Below are positions 1-7,414 of a stretch of 64,000 nucleotides of DNA, in pieces. The notes beneath the pieces were generated by a model. That model saw nothing but the letters and a program-made list of their open reading frames with translations. It was not told where the DNA came from and made no database searches. Source of the DNA: Denitrobacterium detoxificans (GTDB lineage: Bacteria; Actinomycetota; Coriobacteriia; Coriobacteriales; Eggerthellaceae); NCBI RefSeq assembly GCF_001643775.1, contig NZ_CP011402.1, positions 2,264,432 to 2,328,431 on the forward strand, read 5' to 3'. How positions within the stretch are numbered: position 1 is the stretch's first letter; each line of letters opens with the position of its first letter. Both the position numbers and the translations under genes were made by a program.

Positions 1-266
1 TCGGCATCCTTGTGCATAGCGCCCGTGGGGCACACCTTCGTGCAAGCGGGGTTGTCGCAGTGCTGGCAGGAAACCGACACGTAGTAGGTGAACGTGGTGG
101 GGCTTACCGTGCCATCAGCGTTGGTCGTGCAAGCGCCTCCGCCGTATTCGTACACCTTGCGGAAGGATACGTCGTCCGCCAGGTTCTTGTAGTCCTTGCA
201 AGCGAGCTGGCAGGTCTTGCAACCCGTGCAGCGCTTGGCATTGAAATGAAAGCCGTACTGGGTCAT
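1..266 (-). CDS. dmsB: DMSO reductase-type iron-sulfur subunit B (partial)
   Basis: The first 88 codons of an electron-transfer ferredoxin subunit that would pass electrons from a membrane anchor to the molybdoenzyme encoded just upstream. The start MTQYGFHFNAKRC leads into a cluster motif CTGCKTCQLACKDY, and a second one, CQHCDNPACTKVCPTGA, follows, as in E. coli DmsB. The ATG lies two bases after the dmsA stop, so the two are surely co-transcribed. The gene leaves the window on the left; the third and fourth cluster motifs and any DmsC anchor gene lie outside. Family is clear; the substrate of the complex is inferred from subunit A. Confidence 0.9.
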   Translation of the reverse strand, partial: MTQYGFHFNAKRCTGCKTCQLACKDYKNLADDVSFRKVYEYGGGACTTNADGTVSPTTFTYYVSVSCQHCDNPACTKVCPTGAMHKDA

Positions 267-268
267 CG

Positions 269-2680
269 TTACTCACTCACTTTCTCGACCTGCGCCACGT
301 TGGAATGCTGGGGGTTAGCCTTCGCAAGGGCCGTGGGACGGTAGCGGGTAAGCGTATTGATGCAGCCGCCCTTGTCGATGCGGTCGCCATCCATGTCGGC
401 GTCGTGCCACATGCCCTGGGGCATAACGACCGTGCCGGGGATAACGCGGTTGGTGACCTTCGCCATGATGCGAACTTCGCCACGCTCGGTCTTCACGCTC
501 ACCATGTCGCCCGTGGAGATGCCACGCGTCTGGGCGTCTTCGGGGTTGATCCACAGCTGGTGAAGGGCAGCGGTCTGCAGAACGCTGTTGTTGCTGTAAG
601 AAGAGTGCACGTGTGCCTTGTAGTGGAAGCCCATCAGCAGCAGCGGATACTCTTCGCTTACGTCCAGGTAGCTATCGAACGCGGGGTCGAACTCGGGCAG
701 AGCCGTGATCTTGTCGCCGTCGTTCAGCTCCCAGGTCTGGGCGAACTTGGCCAGCTTCTCAGAGTAGATCTGAATCTTGCCGGACTCGGTGGGAAGGGGG
801 TTCGCCTCGGGGTCGGCAACGAACTTCTCGAGCGACAGCTTCGGCTTCGTGTCGCGCTTGTACACGCCCATCTTGAAGCCCTCTTCCCACGTGGGGAGCG
901 TGCTGTCCTTTTCGCGAGCCTGCTCGTACAGGGAGCGCAGCCATTCCTCGCGCGTCTTGCCCTCGGTGAACTGATCCTTCACGCCCAGGCGCTCGGCCAG
1001 GTCGGTGCACACCTCGTAAATGCCACGGCGCTCGCCCACGGGTTCGTACACGGGGTCGCAGAAGAACAGGACCTCGTCGTTGTCGGCATAGCCGCCCTTC
1101 GAGATGTCCAGCTGCTCCTGAACGGCCAGGTCGGGAAGGATGATGTCGGAGTACTTCGCGGAGTCGGTCATGAACACTTCCGACGTGACGATGAACTCGC
1201 ACTTGCTTTCGTCCTGCAGCAGTTCGTGCGTGGCGTTGATGTCGGAATGCTGGTTGGTGAGTGCATTGCCGCCGTAGTTGAACAGGAACTTGATGGAGTT
1301 CGACAGCTTCTCGACGCCCTGAACGCCCGCGTTCGTGGCGGTCATCTGCTCACCGTGATCGATGGCATCGGGCCACGTGTAGAGCGAGATGGTATCGGGA
1401 ACGGGGTTCTTGCCCGCGGGGAACGTTGCGATGGCCTGAATGCTGTTGCAGCCTTCGCGACGACCGTCATTCGTGCCGGGCTTGCCAATCTGGCCCAGCA
1501 GCTGGGGCAGCACCATGATGCAACGGGCGGCGTTCTCGCCGTTGGAGTGACGCTCGACGCCATAGCCCTGGCAGATGTACACGGGATCGGCCTTGGCCAT
1601 TTCATCGGCCAGCTCGATGATGCGCTGCTCGGGGATCTTCGTGATGGCGGAAGCCCAGGCAGGGGTCTTCGCCGTCTTGTCGGCGCCGTTGCCCAGGATG
1701 TAATCCTTGTAGGACGCGTTCTTGCCCTTTGCGTCCTCGGGCAGGGTCTCCTCGTCGTAGCCCACGCAATACTTATGCAGGAACTCGGTGTCCACCTGGT
1801 CGTTGGTAATCCACTGGTACGCAAGGGCGGCGCACAGCGCACCGTCGGTACCGGGAACGATGGGGATCCACTCGCCGCCCTGGCCGCACACCGTGTCGCT
1901 CATGCGGGGGTCGATGCAGATGACGCGGAGGTTCTTCGCCTCGCGCATGCGAGCGAAGTCCCACGTGTGGCCGCCGCCACCCATGCGGGTATCGGCGGGG
2001 CTGTTGCCGAACATGACCACGAGCTCATTGTCCTGCAGCGTCAGGAACGAGCTGCCGTAAGTACCGCCACCGTAGGTGTAGGTGCCCGCAGCGGAAATCT
2101 GCGCGGAGCTGTAGGAGCCGTAGGTCTTCAGATAACCGCCCGTAAGGTTGAAGAGGCGGTTAACCGGGGTGCCGGCGATGATGCCCGAGGACACGCCCGA
2201 TGCGTAGTGAATGTACATGGCGGTGTCGCCATACGTGCTGCGGATGCGCTTCATCTCGCTGGCGATGGTGTCCAGAGCCTCATCCCAGGAGATGCGCTCG
2301 TACTTGCCCTCGCCACGCTTGGTGCCCGCCACGCGCTTCATGGGGTAGTTCAGGCGGTCGGGCGACTGGAGCCAACGGCGAATGGAACGACCGCGCAGGC
2401 ATGCACGCACCTGAACGGAATTCATGTCGCTGGAACCGGTGTTGTCGGATTCCACGTACTCGATGGAGCCATCTTTCACATGGCACTGCAGTGCGCACGC
2501 GCCACCGCAGTTAACGCCGCAGTGCTGCCATACCGTCTGCTCTTCGGTATCTGCATGAGCGATAGACGACTCACCGAAAAGGGAGCCCTCCGCACTAATT
2601 GCCCCGCCGGCTGCCGCAAGCGCGCCAAGCGCACCCGCAGTCTTCACGAACGACCGGCGATTCATAGTGACGTCGTTCAT
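269..2680 (-). CDS. dmsA: DMSO reductase-type molybdopterin catalytic subunit
   Basis: Catalytic subunit (803 aa) of a Tat-exported DMSO/TMAO-type reductase bearing bis-MGD molybdenum and one [4Fe-4S] cluster. The Tat motif RRSFVKT is at residues 8-14; cluster cysteines C54, C58 and C62 are followed by the RACLRGRS segment. The stretch YGSYSSAQ matches the region of E. coli DmsA holding the Mo-ligand serine, and GNSPADTRM and DEALDTIA match it elsewhere. I chose the ATG at 2680 (AGGAGG six bases upstream) over an in-frame TTG one codon earlier. It is divergent from a membrane LuxR regulator. It could act on S-oxides or N-oxides; sequence alone does not decide. Confidence 0.9.
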   Translation of the reverse strand: MNDVTMNRRSFVKTAGALGALAAAGGAISAEGSLFGESSIAHADTEEQTVWQHCGVNCGGACALQCHVKDGSIEYVESDNTGSSDMNSVQVRACLRGRSIRRWLQSPDRLNYPMKRVAGTKRGEGKYERISWDEALDTIASEMKRIRSTYGDTAMYIHYASGVSSGIIAGTPVNRLFNLTGGYLKTYGSYSSAQISAAGTYTYGGGTYGSSFLTLQDNELVVMFGNSPADTRMGGGGHTWDFARMREAKNLRVICIDPRMSDTVCGQGGEWIPIVPGTDGALCAALAYQWITNDQVDTEFLHKYCVGYDEETLPEDAKGKNASYKDYILGNGADKTAKTPAWASAITKIPEQRIIELADEMAKADPVYICQGYGVERHSNGENAARCIMVLPQLLGQIGKPGTNDGRREGCNSIQAIATFPAGKNPVPDTISLYTWPDAIDHGEQMTATNAGVQGVEKLSNSIKFLFNYGGNALTNQHSDINATHELLQDESKCEFIVTSEVFMTDSAKYSDIILPDLAVQEQLDISKGGYADNDEVLFFCDPVYEPVGERRGIYEVCTDLAERLGVKDQFTEGKTREEWLRSLYEQAREKDSTLPTWEEGFKMGVYKRDTKPKLSLEKFVADPEANPLPTESGKIQIYSEKLAKFAQTWELNDGDKITALPEFDPAFDSYLDVSEEYPLLLMGFHYKAHVHSSYSNNSVLQTAALHQLWINPEDAQTRGISTGDMVSVKTERGEVRIMAKVTNRVIPGTVVMPQGMWHDADMDGDRIDKGGCINTLTRYRPTALAKANPQHSNVAQVEKVSE

Positions 2681-2730
2681 CAATTTCCTCCTCTAACTGT
2701 CTGCTTTCAGCTTGAGTTGCTTCTCGTCTC

Positions 2731-2746
2731 TCTGTTGCGCAACAGA
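2731..2746. promoter_or_regulatory. 16-bp perfect palindrome in dmsA/luxR intergenic region
   Basis: TCTGTTGCGCAACAGA is self-complementary and sits about 50 bp upstream of the dmsA start, between the divergent reductase and LuxR-type regulator genes. LuxR-family proteins bind dyads, so this is the best candidate operator, but the assignment is inference. Confidence 0.45.
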
Positions 2747-2879
2747 CGATTTCGTTGCCCACTATAGGCATTTGCGCAGTTCAATGTGTCACCAAAAATA
2801 CGTGACTTAAGCGTATGGCGTTGTATTGCACGCCGTTTCGGATAAGAATGGGCACAACGGAAGAATCAAAAGGGAGAGC

Positions 2880-4439
2880 ATGACGAAAGCAGCCATCACA
2901 ACCACCCTCAAAAGCATCAAGCCCACCTACGTCAGTCTGGGCTACGCGCTCTTCGTCGCCGTTAACGCAACGGTCATTTGGGGCGGCGTCTTCCCCTTCC
3001 TACCCATGAGCTTCCAGGCGCGCGAAATCACCGTCTCGTTCTTCCTCACGCAGTCGATTGCCTTCATGTTCTACTTCGTGCTCTGCACCCTCTGCGCGCG
3101 CTTCAACACCATCCGGCCCGTGCATCGTTTCCTCGAGCACAACTCCATTGGCTACGCGCTCGGCTGGATTGCGCTTATCGCCGCAACATACGTCAACGAC
3201 CATGTCTTGGAGCTCACGCTGCTGGGCGGCGTGCTCATTGGCTTCAACACGGCAGGCTTCTTCGTGCGATGGAACGTCATCTTCGCCGCAGACAAGGAAC
3301 GCAAGAGCTCAGTGGAACTGCTGCGCGGCATGGCGTACGCGCCGCTGGTGTACTTCGCGCTGTATCTCATCCCCATCGCCATGACGGTATACCTGGTGCC
3401 CCTGGTGTTCATGCCGCTGTTCACGCTGGCGATGAAGCAAGCGCGCAAGGGCCACGAAAAGGAAATCGAGCACTTCGAGCACTTCGAGAACGAAGCCGCC
3501 AGGCAGAATAGCTATCGCCAGGTCATTCGCGACTACTGGAAGGCCGCCGTGTGCATTGGCTCGGTGGGCTTCGCCAGCGGCGTCATGCGCTCCATTGCCG
3601 TGTCCACGCCCGCCAATGGCGAGCTGGTGAACATGGCCTCCATGGTGGGCGTTCTTATATCGTCCCTGCTCCTGTTTGCGCTCTGGTCGAACAGGCCCAT
3701 GAAGATCAACACGGTCACGCTCTTCCGTATCATCTTCCCCGCCCTCATGGCGCTCATTGCGCTCATGCCCCTGTTCGGCGAAGCGTACCTGCAGTATTTC
3801 GCGGCCATTACCTACGCCATCTACGGCTGCGCGATCATCATCATGATGATGCAATGCGAGAAGGCGGCGCGCGTGCGCGGCGTTACCGTGGCCTTCGTAT
3901 ACGGATTTACGGGCGCCATCATCTACGCCATGCACGACTTCGGTTTCATCACCGGGCAATTCGCCTCGGAGCTGGTGTTCGCCGGCGCCGACGTGCCCAT
4001 CGCCAGCGCCTTCGTCATGGCGTACGTGCTGGCCTTCGCCATGTACCTGGCACACAACGCATCCGCCCCCACCGCATCGGGCGAGCCCCGAGCAGACCAC
4101 GTGGAATTCGTCTCCTCGTCGGCCACGCCTGAAACCCGCAAGCGCGCTTCCGCCGGCAATCGCGAGGGCAAGCAGGCCGAAGTGCAGGACCGCCTTTCGA
4201 AGCAGGTGGCCCTTGCGGCTGAGCATTACGAGCTTTCGAAGCGCGAAGCCGAGATCCTCAACATGTTCGTACATGGCCATTCCGCCAAGCGCGTAGCCGA
4301 AGAGCTGCTCGTTTCCGAGAACACGGTGAACACGCACGTGAAGCGCATGTACCGCAAGCTGGGCGTGCATAAGAAGCAGCAGCTCGTGGACTTGGTGGAA
4401 ACGTTCAACCCGAAGGCCTTCAGCAGCAAGGACGACTAG
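2880..4439 (+). CDS. Membrane-anchored LuxR-type transcriptional regulator
   Basis: A 519-aa regulator with a long N-terminal part (about residues 1-400) made of many hydrophobic helices, then a polar linker and a C-terminal LuxR/GerE helix-turn-helix (around residues 450-510, with LSKREAEILNMF and SENTVNTHVKRMYRKLG). This fusion of a transporter-like membrane domain with a LuxR HTH is common in Eggerthellaceae, usually beside an anaerobic reductase gene. Start chosen at the ATG at 2880 with AGGGAG just upstream; an upstream in-frame ATG at 2826 has no ribosome site. Divergence from dmsA suggests it senses the reductase substrate and controls dmsA; that is inference. Confidence 0.88.
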   Translation: MTKAAITTTLKSIKPTYVSLGYALFVAVNATVIWGGVFPFLPMSFQAREITVSFFLTQSIAFMFYFVLCTLCARFNTIRPVHRFLEHNSIGYALGWIALIAATYVNDHVLELTLLGGVLIGFNTAGFFVRWNVIFAADKERKSSVELLRGMAYAPLVYFALYLIPIAMTVYLVPLVFMPLFTLAMKQARKGHEKEIEHFEHFENEAARQNSYRQVIRDYWKAAVCIGSVGFASGVMRSIAVSTPANGELVNMASMVGVLISSLLLFALWSNRPMKINTVTLFRIIFPALMALIALMPLFGEAYLQYFAAITYAIYGCAIIIMMMQCEKAARVRGVTVAFVYGFTGAIIYAMHDFGFITGQFASELVFAGADVPIASAFVMAYVLAFAMYLAHNASAPTASGEPRADHVEFVSSSATPETRKRASAGNREGKQAEVQDRLSKQVALAAEHYELSKREAEILNMFVHGHSAKRVAEELLVSENTVNTHVKRMYRKLGVHKKQQLVDLVETFNPKAFSSKDD

Positions 4440-4595
4440 GCGCAAACTACCAGGGGGGTCGGATTGCGAAGCACCCCGCGACGTCCGCTTCATCGCGCCG
4501 CACACGATAGCCGTCCTCCAGCGAGCCATTCTGCCTCACTCCGCACGTCCTTTTCGCCGCAGGGCCTACACAAAGCAACGCTATACTTAGCCGCC

Positions 4596-5069
4596 ATGAA
4601 ACTTTCCGCAGATGAAATACGCGAGCTAGACGCCTTGCTCGAACCGCTCTACGCCGACGAGCAGGTGCAGAGCATGAACGACTTCGTGCAACACGGAGCC
4701 GTATCGACGTACGCGCATTGCCGCAACGTCACCGACGCGAGCTTCTGGATCAACCGCCATCTGGGGTTTCATGCCGACGAACCCACGCTTGTCACCGCGG
4801 CGCTGCTTCACGACTTCTACCTGTACGACTGGCACGGCAGCGGTTGGCGCCATTCCTATCGGCACCCACTCTGCGCAAGCCGCAACGCCCAGGCGCGCTT
4901 CGGCATAAGCGAGCGCACGGCAAGCGCCATCGAATCGCACATGTGGCCCATTGGCATCACGCGCCCGCCGCGTACCCGCGAGGCCCTGGTGCTCTGTATT
5001 GCCGACAAGTATTGCGCGCTTCTGGAAACGCTGCTTTTGCGCAAGGAGGCGAAGAGCCTGTGTCGGTAA
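4596..5069 (+). CDS. HD-domain phosphohydrolase-like protein
   Basis: A 157-aa soluble protein with HD-superfamily metal-ligand pattern: a first His in TYAHCRNVT, the His-Asp pair in LLHDFYLYDWH, a further His in ESHMWPIG and an Asp in CIADKY. It probably hydrolyses a nucleotide or other phosphate ester; substrate unknown. The ATG at 4596 follows TATACT (4582-4587) by only eight bases and has no visible ribosome site, so the transcript may be leaderless, unless a longer in-frame form from 4464 is used. Its end overlaps the next gene by 10 bases. Confidence 0.75.
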   Translation: MKLSADEIRELDALLEPLYADEQVQSMNDFVQHGAVSTYAHCRNVTDASFWINRHLGFHADEPTLVTAALLHDFYLYDWHGSGWRHSYRHPLCASRNAQARFGISERTASAIESHMWPIGITRPPRTREALVLCIADKYCALLETLLLRKEAKSLCR

Positions 5070-5851
5070 GCGCCTGCGTCGTCTGGTTCATGGCATTTAG
5101 CCTGCTGGGCTGGGTTTACGAAACCATCTACTGCACCATCAAAGAGCAGAGTTGGCAAAACCGCGGCTTCCTGTACGGCCCCATCTGCCCCATCTATGGC
5201 GCGGGCGCCATGGCCGCCATCCTCACCTGCTCGCTGCTGAACCAAGCAGGCATTCAGCTCGAATGGTGGCACGTCTTCCTCATCACGTGCCTGGGAAGCA
5301 TGCCCCTGGAATACGGCACGCACTGGGCGCTCGAGGCCATCTTCGATGCCTATTGGTGGGATTACTCGAACATGCCGCTCAATCTGAATGGGCGCATCTG
5401 CCTGCCCGCATCGCTGCTGTTTGGCGCGGGCGGCCTGCTCGTCTACTTCGTGCTGTTCCCATTCGCGCAGAGCGTGAACGCCCACATCCCGAGCATGGCC
5501 ATGGACATCATGGCCCTGGTATTCGTGGCGCTTCTTTCCGTAGACGCAACGCTTACCATTTCCGCACTCACGCAATTCGCGCAGGCGGCAAAGCGCATCG
5601 AGACGACCGTCGACGAGCGCATGACCCAGTGGGTGGAATCGGCCGTGGCGACCGGCCAAAACATCTCCGAACAGCGCGAACGCCTTACCAGCCTTACACG
5701 CCGGGAAATCGCCGAGCAGGTTGGCGTACTTGCACGCACCAGCGTTACGCGCGTGAAGGGCTTTCGCGTGAAGGGCGCCGACGCCGCTACGTCGCAACTC
5801 GAGGCATTGCGCAACAAGCTTCGCACACGCAGCGAGAAGAAGAATCACTAG
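5060..5851 (+). CDS. Putative permease of the CmpB/PF06541 type
   Basis: A 263-aa membrane protein resembling the putative ABC-transporter type IV (PF06541) family found in many Gram-positive anaerobes. The N-terminal half has several hydrophobic helices with the family-like stretch GWVYETIYCTIK and GFLYGPICPIYG; the C-terminal 70 residues are polar and basic. The start is a GTG at 5060 preceded by AAGGAGG, inside the end of the HD gene, so the two are probably translationally coupled. No nucleotide-binding partner is nearby, so a transport role is unproven. Confidence 0.7.
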   Translation: MSVSACVVWFMAFSLLGWVYETIYCTIKEQSWQNRGFLYGPICPIYGAGAMAAILTCSLLNQAGIQLEWWHVFLITCLGSMPLEYGTHWALEAIFDAYWWDYSNMPLNLNGRICLPASLLFGAGGLLVYFVLFPFAQSVNAHIPSMAMDIMALVFVALLSVDATLTISALTQFAQAAKRIETTVDERMTQWVESAVATGQNISEQRERLTSLTRREIAEQVGVLARTSVTRVKGFRVKGADAATSQLEALRNKLRTRSEKKNH

Positions 5852-5860
5852 CCCTTTTGA

Positions 5861-6463
5861 CTAGGGCATACGCTGAAGGGCACGCTCCACATGCGCAAGG
5901 GCTTTGGCCAATACGGTATACGCCCAAGCCGTGAAGCGCTCGGGATGGTCGGTAAGTTCGGCGGCCAAATCGCCCGCTGCAACCCAGCGCATTTCGTCCA
6001 CCTCGGCAGGGTCGGGCGTAAGACTGCCTACGCATTCAGCCAGGAACACGTGGTCGTATTCGTACTCGCACAGGCCGTCGGGAAAGGGCGCGCGGTACAT
6101 GAAGGAATCAATTTCCTGGACGCGTGCAATACCCGCACCCAGCTCTTCACGCACGCGACGCGGCACGGCTTCTTCGAGCGTTTCGCCTGCACGCGGATGA
6201 GAGCAGCAGGAATTCGTCCACAGCCCGCCCGAATGGTACTTGCAAGCAGCGCGCTTGGTGAGCAGAAACTCAACTTCGGCGGGACGATCCCAATCCACGG
6301 AATCATTGCCAGGCTGACGCACCAGCACAACGGAAAAGGCGCGATGAAGAAGCCCTTCGCGGTGCGCACGCTCCTTCGTTGCGATGTCGACCTGCCGATC
6401 GAGCGCATCGACGAGGATGAGCTGGTCTTCGCGCGCGGCATCGCGCTGCAGGTTTTCGTTCAT
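5861..6463 (-). CDS. idi: Isopentenyl-diphosphate delta-isomerase (type I, Nudix)
   Basis: A 200-aa cytosolic enzyme interconverting IPP and DMAPP in isoprenoid synthesis. It has the type I signature TNSCCSHP holding the catalytic Cys, the Nudix-derived helix GETLEEAVPRRVREELG, and the downstream CEYEYDHVF region that in the family supplies metal and catalytic acids. The ATG at 6463 has AAGGGG six bases upstream and gives the usual family length; upstream in-frame starts would add about 29 residues lacking similarity. It converges with the permease gene (10 bp between the stops). Confidence 0.92.
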   Translation of the reverse strand: MNENLQRDAAREDQLILVDALDRQVDIATKERAHREGLLHRAFSVVLVRQPGNDSVDWDRPAEVEFLLTKRAACKYHSGGLWTNSCCSHPRAGETLEEAVPRRVREELGAGIARVQEIDSFMYRAPFPDGLCEYEYDHVFLAECVGSLTPDPAEVDEMRWVAAGDLAAELTDHPERFTAWAYTVLAKALAHVERALQRMP

Positions 6464-6593
6464 GTGCACCCCTTCGAACGGCCGGAAGGCGTTTCCTGCT
6501 TCTTCAGCATGGGCCATTCGGCCACCCGTACGCCTGAAACGGCTAAACACGTCATTGCGTGAAACGATACTCCGTTCACTCGGAATTAGCCAC

Positions 6594-6626
6594 GTACCTG
6601 CGAAGATGCTTCCGCATCGTTACCAA
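6594..6626. repeat. 33-bp direct repeat, copy 1 (left of tetR-molybdoenzyme locus)
   Basis: This element, with core TGCGAAGATGCTTCCGCATC, recurs at 12414-12446 in the same orientation with two mismatches. It contains a small hairpin GATGC-TTCC-GCATC. Both copies are intergenic and bracket the tetR-to-torD locus almost exactly. Confidence 0.85.
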
Positions 6627-6632
6627 GGAAAG

Positions 6633-7202
6633 CTATTCCATAAGATCATCGACGCCCTGACACGTAAGATGAGCAAGCAACTGAGCGGCGCGCTCTTGAG
6701 GCACGAGGCGCCCGCCGCGCACCCATTGCCGATAAAAGTCGAGTGCGGTCGTGCGGATGAAATTCAGCACGAGCTCTTCCTCGGGCTCGGGAAGCCAGCC
6801 GAACGGATCCTTGCCCAACCGTCGATACCGATTCATCTGCTCGGCATACACGCGCCCGCCAAAATCGTAGCTGCCTGCATGGCATACCAGCCGCTCTGCG
6901 CGATCGCCCTGAGAGACAAGAAACAGGAAGAATCGACGAGCATGTCCGTCGATATCCTTGGGCTTATCGGGAGTCGTTTCGTAATGCTCGAAGAACTCAT
7001 CCATAAGCTCGGTCACCACTTCGTCAAAGAGTGACTCGATGGTCTCGTAATGCAGATAGAAGGTCTTCCGGTTGATGCCCGCCCTATCGGTGAGCTCCTT
7101 TACCTTGATGCGGTCGGCATTCTTTTCGACCATCAAGTCTTCGAACGCACGGCGAATTGCCGCACGCGTTCTAAGCGATCTGGGATCTAGGCGTGCGGTC
7201 AT
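6633..7202 (-). CDS. TetR-family transcriptional regulator
   Basis: A 189-aa one-component regulator: N-terminal HTH (about residues 20-60, recognition helix GINRKTFYLHYE) and a divergent C-terminal ligand domain. The ATG at 7202 has GGGAGGG upstream; an earlier in-frame start at 7238 lacks a ribosome site. It is divergent from the four-gene molybdoenzyme operon, and a 35-bp dyad lies between them (7336-7370), so it probably represses that operon in the absence of its inducer. The ligand cannot be read from the sequence. Confidence 0.9.
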   Translation of the reverse strand: MTARLDPRSLRTRAAIRRAFEDLMVEKNADRIKVKELTDRAGINRKTFYLHYETIESLFDEVVTELMDEFFEHYETTPDKPKDIDGHARRFFLFLVSQGDRAERLVCHAGSYDFGGRVYAEQMNRYRRLGKDPFGWLPEPEEELVLNFIRTTALDFYRQWVRGGRLVPQERAAQLLAHLTCQGVDDLME

Positions 7203-7335
7203 GTGCCCTCCCTCTTGCTCAACCGCGATATCTGGCATTGTGCATCAAATCCGTCACGGCATTCCATTACCACTTCTTCGAAAGCGTGGCATAAGCACCA
7301 TAACCCAATTCTGGCAATTGTTGCACGTTTGCGCC

Positions 7336-7370
7336 CTCGATACCGTTTGCCTGGGGCAACCGGTATCGAG
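7336..7370. promoter_or_regulatory. 35-bp dyad operator candidate between tetR and molybdoenzyme operon
   Basis: Outer arms CTCGATACCG (7336-7345) and CGGTATCGAG (7361-7370) enclose a second inverted pair TTGCC/GGCAA around TGG. Only the two bases between inner and outer arms fail to pair. It sits 45 bp before the molybdoenzyme start, where a TetR-family protein would be expected to bind. Confidence 0.6.
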
Positions 7371-7414
7371 ACGGAGCCCCCAAGCTCTTAGCAATTGGAA
7401 GAGGAAGGGAAGCA

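Noticed and set aside
269-2680. Gly instead of Ser in TRMGGGG of DmsA as loss of the Mo ligand
   Set aside because: The ligand serine of this family lies further upstream, in the YSSAQ segment, which is conserved.
305-2767. 820-codon open frame on the plus strand opposite dmsA
   Set aside because: It is a shadow: dmsA has matching domains, a Tat signal and a ribosome site, while the opposite frame has no recognisable domain and low-complexity His/Val/Gly-rich composition caused by codon bias.
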